10,916 bases of DNA from an uncultured Bacteroides sp. (lineage in GTDB: Bacteria; Bacteroidota; Bacteroidia; Bacteroidales; Bacteroidaceae): the NCBI GenBank assembly GCA_934716785.1, contig CAKUYM010000129.1, positions 1-10,916 on the forward strand, in the 5' to 3' direction. Position numbers and translations under genes: made by a program. Each line of letters opens with the position of its first letter. The stretch's first letter is position 1. Below the pieces are notes generated by a model. The model saw only the letters and a program-made list of their open reading frames with translations. It was not told the DNA's origin and did not search any database. This document shows, piece by piece, positions 7,838 through 10,916 of the stretch.

Positions 7838-7838
7838 G
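7831..7838 (+). promoter_or_regulatory. Bacteroides -7 box for the heparin lyase gene
   Basis: TATTTTTG is an exact TAnnTTTG match ending 29 nt before the heparin lyase ATG. It overlaps the T-tract of the preceding terminator. No TTTG is found 19-21 bp upstream, where the terminator stem lies, so activation by a DNA-bound regulator is likely (inference). Confidence 0.5.
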
Positions 7839-7867
7839 TACAGTCAATAAACTTAATATAGAATAGT

Positions 7868-9046
7868 ATGAAGAAAAATATTTTAGCTGCCTGTGTGGTA
7901 GCAACAGGATGTATGGCAATAAATGCCCAGACCGGGAATACACAATCATTGGTTCCGATAATCGAGCGTGTAAACGTACAGGGTGATTCGGCGCGTGTTG
8001 ATCAGATAATAGACGGTTGCTGGGTTGCGGTCGGCACTAAGAAACCGCATGCCATTCAGCGCGACTTCACACGTATGTTTAACGGTAAGCCTTCTTATCG
8101 TTTTGAGTTGAAGGAAGATGATAATACATTGTCGGGATATGCGAAAGGGGAGACAAAAGGACGTGCGGAATTCTCTTATTGCTATGCCACTTCCGATGAT
8201 TTCAAAGGAGAGCCTGCCGGTACATATGAAAAGGCACAAATCATGAAAACCGTATATCATCATGGTAAAGGGGCTTGTCCGCAAGGCTCTTCTCGCGATT
8301 ATGAGTTTTCGGTATATATTCCTTCTACATTGGGCAGTGATGTGTCGACAATTTTTGCCCAGTGGCATGGTATGCCCGATCGTACCTTGGTGCAGACACC
8401 GCAAGGGGAAGTAAAGACATTGACGGTTGATGAATTTATAGAGCTGGATAAAACCACGATCTTCAAGAAGAATATTGGACATGAGAAAAAAGCTAAATTG
8501 GATAAGCAAGGTAATCCGGTAAAGGATAAGCAAGGCAACCCTGTATACGTGGCCGGCAAAGCTAACGGATGGTTGGTCGAACAGGGCGGATATCCGCCGT
8601 TGGCTTTCGGATTCTCCGGCGGGTGGTTTTATATCAAAGCCAACTCCGACCGTAAATGGCTGTCGGACAAAGACGACCGTTGCAATGCGAATGTGGAGAA
8701 AGCGCAAATAATGAAACCTGTGACATCTGAATATAAAACATCCACCATTGCCTACAAAATGCCTTTTGCAGACTTTCCGAAAGATTGCTGGATTACATTT
8801 CGCATCCATATTGACTGGACGGTCTACGGAAAAGAAGCTGAGACAATCGTGAAACCGGGACTGCTTGATGTGCAGATGGATTATCAGGATAAAGGGAAAA
8901 AGGTTAGCAAACATCTCGTTGATAATGAGAAAATCCTGATTGGGCGTAACGATAAGGACGGCTATTATTTCAAATTCGGTATTTATCGTGTTGGTAATAG
9001 TACGAAGCCGGTGTGCTACAATTTGGCAAACTACTCGGAGAGGTAA
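7868..9046 (+). CDS. Heparin lyase I, polysaccharide lyase family 13
   Basis: A 392-residue secreted lyase that cuts heparin and highly sulfated heparan sulfate by beta-elimination, between N-sulfated glucosamine and 2-O-sulfated iduronate, giving unsaturated products. A signal peptide ends near AINA-Q (20/21). VATGC (11-15) is a weak lipobox-like alternative, so lipidation cannot be excluded. The rest is the PL13 jelly-roll. Recognisable blocks are GACPQGSSRDYEFSVYIP (135-152), with the conserved Cys137; FAQWHGMPDRT (163-173), with the probable catalytic H167; EQGGYPPLAFGFSGGWFYIKANSDRKWL (238-265); and GRNDKDGYYFKFGIYRVGNS (359-378), with the probable catalytic Y373. H167 and Y373 match the published His151/Tyr357 of the B. 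thetaiotaomicron enzyme with one constant offset of 16 (recalled numbering). The length is normal for the family and no key residue is missing. No SusC/SusD, sulfatase or unsaturated glucuronyl hydrolase gene is nearby, so the products must be handled by loci elsewhere. Confidence 0.96.
   Translation: MKKNILAACVVATGCMAINAQTGNTQSLVPIIERVNVQGDSARVDQIIDGCWVAVGTKKPHAIQRDFTRMFNGKPSYRFELKEDDNTLSGYAKGETKGRAEFSYCYATSDDFKGEPAGTYEKAQIMKTVYHHGKGACPQGSSRDYEFSVYIPSTLGSDVSTIFAQWHGMPDRTLVQTPQGEVKTLTVDEFIELDKTTIFKKNIGHEKKAKLDKQGNPVKDKQGNPVYVAGKANGWLVEQGGYPPLAFGFSGGWFYIKANSDRKWLSDKDDRCNANVEKAQIMKPVTSEYKTSTIAYKMPFADFPKDCWITFRIHIDWTVYGKEAETIVKPGLLDVQMDYQDKGKKVSKHLVDNEKILIGRNDKDGYYFKFGIYRVGNSTKPVCYNLANYSER
8501..8548 (+). 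repeat. 24-bp in-frame tandem duplication in the heparin lyase gene
   Basis: Two adjacent 24-bp units encode DKQGNPVK (residues 212-219) and DKQGNPVY (220-227). By eye 19 of 24 bases agree. The three changes within the first seven codons are all silent (GGT/GGC, AAT/AAC, CCG/CCT). It forms a lysine-rich loop just before the conserved NGWLVEQGGYPP block. Confidence 0.85.
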
Positions 9047-9063
9047 AGAAAAGAGAGGAAGTT

Positions 9064-9103
9064 GTATTCGGATATCTTTTTAGGAGGGTATCCGGATATT
9101 TTT
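9064..9103 (+). terminator. Intrinsic terminator after the heparin lyase gene
   Basis: The arms GTATTCGGATATC (9064-9076) and GGTATCCGGATAT (9087-9099) form about 13 pairs including G-T wobbles, with a 10-nt loop, followed by a run of T (9099-9103). It starts 17 nt after the stop codon and separates the lyase from the Crp/Fnr gene. Confidence 0.75.
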
Positions 9104-9141
9104 ATTTCGCTGATTTGAGATGGATAATTTTAAGGGATTGA

Positions 9142-9167
9142 TAAATTTGTGTAAGTTTGTAGACAAA
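9142..9167 (+). promoter_or_regulatory. Promoter region of the Crp/Fnr gene with overlapping palindrome
   Basis: Two exact TAnnTTTG boxes lie 10 bp apart: TAAATTTG (9142-9149) and TAAGTTTG (9152-9159). The second ends 25 nt before the ATG and best matches the spacing of neighbouring genes. The palindrome TTTGT-AG-ACAAA (9156-9167) overlaps the second box and the predicted start of transcription, a position suited to autorepression (inference). Confidence 0.5.
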
Positions 9168-9184
9168 TAATAAATCCCCCTTCA

Positions 9185-9748
9185 ATGAAAAATATTATTA
9201 ACAAAATCAGGCAAATTTATCCGGTTTCCGATGAAGCCCTCCGAGCGTTGCAAGAAGACATGCAGGTGCGGCATTATCCCAAGAATACATATATCGTGCA
9301 GTCAGGAGTAACAGACCGTTTTGTATATTTTATTGAAGAAGGTGTTACGCGTTCCGTCTTTCATCATAACGGACAGGATACTACTACATGGTTCAGCTTG
9401 GAAGGTGATGTGACATTCGGCATGGATTCGTTGTACTATAACCAGCCGTCGATAGAGAGTGTCGAGACTCTGTCGGACTGTAAAGTCTATGTTATTCATA
9501 TCGATAAACTGAACGCTCTTTATGAAACATATATTGATATAGCCAATTGGGGTAGAATCCTGCATCAGAATGTAAATAAGGAACTTAGTCATATGTTTGT
9601 GGAGAGACTTCAGCTTTCACCGAAAGAACGATACGAGCAGTTTAACCGGCGCTATCCCGGGTTGATAAATAGGGTGAAGTTGAAGTATGTGGCTGCTTTC
9701 TTGGGCATTTCCATTTATACACTTAGCCGGGTGCGTGCTAAAAAATAG
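9185..9748 (+). CDS. Crp/Fnr-family transcription regulator
   Basis: A 187-residue protein with the Crp/Fnr layout: a cyclic-nucleotide-binding-type beta-barrel (about 18-108, including YIVQSGVTDRFVYFIEEG at 36-53), a long dimerisation helix (about 112-142) and a C-terminal helix-turn-helix (about 162-185, KYVAAFLGISIYTLSRVR). The LGIS turn and SRVR recognition end are typical of Bacteroidetes members. In the position where E. coli Crp has the phosphate-binding Arg-Ser pair, this protein reads QPSIESVETL (87-96), without the arginine. No N-terminal cysteine cluster for an Fe-S centre is seen. It therefore probably does not sense cAMP or oxygen in the classical way, and its signal is unknown. 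The C-terminus is short, stopping right after the recognition helix. It has its own promoter and sits between the heparin lyase and acyltransferase genes, both of which have palindromes upstream. Whether it controls either is not shown. Confidence 0.9.
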   Translation: MKNIINKIRQIYPVSDEALRALQEDMQVRHYPKNTYIVQSGVTDRFVYFIEEGVTRSVFHHNGQDTTTWFSLEGDVTFGMDSLYYNQPSIESVETLSDCKVYVIHIDKLNALYETYIDIANWGRILHQNVNKELSHMFVERLQLSPKERYEQFNRRYPGLINRVKLKYVAAFLGISIYTLSRVRAKK

Positions 9749-9768
9749 CCGTTTGCCGGTCTTTTTTG
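9740..9768 (+). terminator. Probable terminator after the Crp/Fnr gene
   Basis: The A-run at the end of the coding region (about 9740-9745) can pair with the T-run at 9762-9767 around a short CCG...CGG core (9749-9751, 9756-9758), giving a weak hairpin ending in T residues. It overlaps the stop codon. The stem is poor in GC, so this call is tentative. Confidence 0.4.
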
Positions 9769-9783
9769 CTTTTGAGCAAAAAA
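9762..9783 (+). repeat. Perfect palindrome upstream of the acyltransferase gene
   Basis: TTTTTTGCT-TTTG-AGCAAAAAA has 9-bp perfect arms around a 4-nt centre, located about 20-40 bp upstream of the acyltransferase -7 box. The 4-nt centre is the geometry of Fnr-type operators, but the half-site is not one I recognise. It may also be part of the terminator region of the preceding gene. Confidence 0.5.
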
Positions 9784-9801
9784 ACTTTGTTTGCCATGCC
9801 G

Positions 9802-9809
9802 TATCTTTG
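9802..9809 (+). promoter_or_regulatory. Bacteroides -7 box for the acyltransferase gene
   Basis: TATCTTTG is an exact TAnnTTTG match ending 35 nt before the ATG at 9845. TTTG motifs upstream (9771-9774, 9786-9789, 9790-9793) are not at the ideal -33 spacing. Confidence 0.5.
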
Positions 9810-9844
9810 CCGTCTGAAAAATATTAATTAAACAATAAAAACAG

Positions 9845-10916
9845 ATGTCGAACATTTCTTCTTCAGCTTTTGCAGACACTAAAGCGCATTATGATCTTCT
9901 TGACGGACTTCGTGGCGTGGCGGCTCTTATGGTTATATGGTATCATATATTTGAAGGATACGCTTTTGCCGAAGTCAGTAATTCCGCAGGTAGTGGCATG
10001 ATTGAGACCTTCAACCACGGATATTTGGCCGTCGATTTTTTCTTTATCCTTTCAGGTTTCGTTATCGGTTATGCTTATGATGACCGTTGGGGCAAGAGCA
10101 TGACAATGAAGAATTTCTTCAAGCGTCGTTTGATACGTCTTCATCCTATGGTAATCATGGGGGCTGTTCTCGGTGCTGTCACATTCTGCTTTCAAGGTTG
10201 TGTGCAATGGGATGGAACACATATTGCTATATCCATGGTCATGCTGTCCCTTCTCTGTACGATATTCTTTATCCCTGCGCTGCCGGGTGTCGGTTATGAA
10301 GTCCGTGGAAATGGAGAAATGTTCCCTTTGAACGGGCCTTGCTGGTCGTTGTTCTTTGAGTATATAGGTAATATTCTTTATGCTTTGTTTATTCGTCGCC
10401 TCTCCAATAAGGCATTGACCGTACTTGTCGTATTGTTGGGAATAGCTTTGTCGTTGTTTGCAATATTCAACGTTTCCGGTTATGGAAGCATAGGAGTGGG
10501 GTGGACATTGGACAGCGTGAACTTTTTGGGCGGATCATTAAGAATGCTTTTCCCCTTTTCTTTAGGTATGCTTTTGTCGCGTAACTTCAAGCCTGTAAAG
10601 ATAAGAGGGGCATTTTGGATATGCACACTTATACTGATCGCATTGTTTTCAGTGCCTTATCTGGAAGGAACGGAGCAACTTTGCACCAATGGTATTTATG
10701 AAGCATTTTGTATAATCATCGTTTTCCCTATCCTTCTCTGGTTGGGTGCGTCGGGCACTACTACGGATAAAAAGTCAACCGCAATATGCAAGTTCTTGGG
10801 CGATATATCCTATCCGGTTTATGTAGTTCACTATCCCATTATGTATTTGTTCTATGCATGGTTGATAAAAGAAGAACTTTATACTTTGGGAGAAACTTGG
10901 CAAGTCGCTTTATTCG
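9845..10916 (+). CDS. Integral-membrane acyltransferase, family 3; cut by window edge
   Basis: The frame opens at ATG 9845 and stays open for 357 codons to the window edge, so the C-terminus is missing. Family 3 acyltransferases (OafA/NodX-like) move acetyl or similar groups onto sugars of surface polysaccharides or onto other exported molecules, across the inner membrane. Visible hallmarks are YDLLDGLRGVAALMVIWYH (16-34, with R23 and the first-helix H34), VDFFFILSGFVIGY (63-76), FFKRRLIRLHP (91-101), WSLFFEYIGN (167-176, with E172) and ISYPVYVVHYPIMY (331-344). Hydrophobic helices occur throughout (for example about 102-118, 129-145, 190-210, 257-271, 284-301). Typical members have about 350-400 residues, so only the last helix or so is lost. 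The substrate cannot be read from the sequence. The gene has its own promoter and follows the Crp/Fnr gene on the same strand. Confidence 0.9.
   Translation, partial: MSNISSSAFADTKAHYDLLDGLRGVAALMVIWYHIFEGYAFAEVSNSAGSGMIETFNHGYLAVDFFFILSGFVIGYAYDDRWGKSMTMKNFFKRRLIRLHPMVIMGAVLGAVTFCFQGCVQWDGTHIAISMVMLSLLCTIFFIPALPGVGYEVRGNGEMFPLNGPCWSLFFEYIGNILYALFIRRLSNKALTVLVVLLGIALSLFAIFNVSGYGSIGVGWTLDSVNFLGGSLRMLFPFSLGMLLSRNFKPVKIRGAFWICTLILIALFSVPYLEGTEQLCTNGIYEAFCIIIVFPILLWLGASGTTTDKKSTAICKFLGDISYPVYVVHYPIMYLFYAWLIKEELYTLGETWQVALF

Noticed and set aside
8501..8548. Tandem repeat considered as a CRISPR or phase-variable tract
   Set aside because: There are only two in-frame units within a conserved gene, with silent divergence and no spacers; slippage would not shift the frame.
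7946..8914. 322-codon minus-strand open frame inside the heparin lyase gene
   Set aside because: It lies opposite a well-conserved PL13 gene, and its product has no recognisable domain.

Overview
The window looks like a chromosomal segment of a human-gut Bacteroides species, at or near B. thetaiotaomicron. The evidence is a hybrid two-component (HTCS) regulator, a PL13 heparin lyase close to the characterised B. thetaiotaomicron enzyme (BT4675, recalled from memory), A-rich leaders without Shine-Dalgarno sequences, and Bacteroides-type -7 boxes (TAnnTTTG) in front of almost every gene. No plasmid, phage, insertion sequence, CRISPR array, tRNA or rRNA was seen.

Left half, all on the minus strand and transcribed right to left: a stand-alone TrpB2-type tryptophan synthase beta chain (5492-6862), then a 1353-residue HTCS sensor/regulator (1199-5260), then the first 311 codons of an exported six-hairpin glycosidase-like protein (1-933, cut by the window edge). 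The last two look like the edge of a polysaccharide utilisation locus that continues to the left. A strong inverted repeat (5376-5429) separates trpB2 from the HTCS gene.

Right half, all on the plus strand: a small DUF4738-like lipoprotein (7193-7744), the PL13 heparin lyase (7868-9046), a short Crp/Fnr-family regulator (9185-9748) and an integral-membrane acyltransferase of family 3 (9845 onward, cut by the window edge). The divergent promoter region is 6863-7192.

The layout is strikingly monocistronic. Each of the seven genes has a candidate -7 box whose end lies 24 to 35 nt from its start codon (six exact, one near match), and most gaps hold a terminator-like hairpin. The heparin lyase is therefore an orphan enzyme here, with no SusC/SusD pair, sulfatase or GH88 gene beside it. 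It probably works with a heparin/heparan sulfate locus elsewhere in the genome.

I see no clearly new biological system. The most interesting items are regulatory: the terminator T-tract that doubles as the heparin lyase -7 box, palindromes upstream of three plus-strand promoters around a Crp/Fnr gene, and a gap between the HTCS and glycosidase genes with competing base-pairing options.
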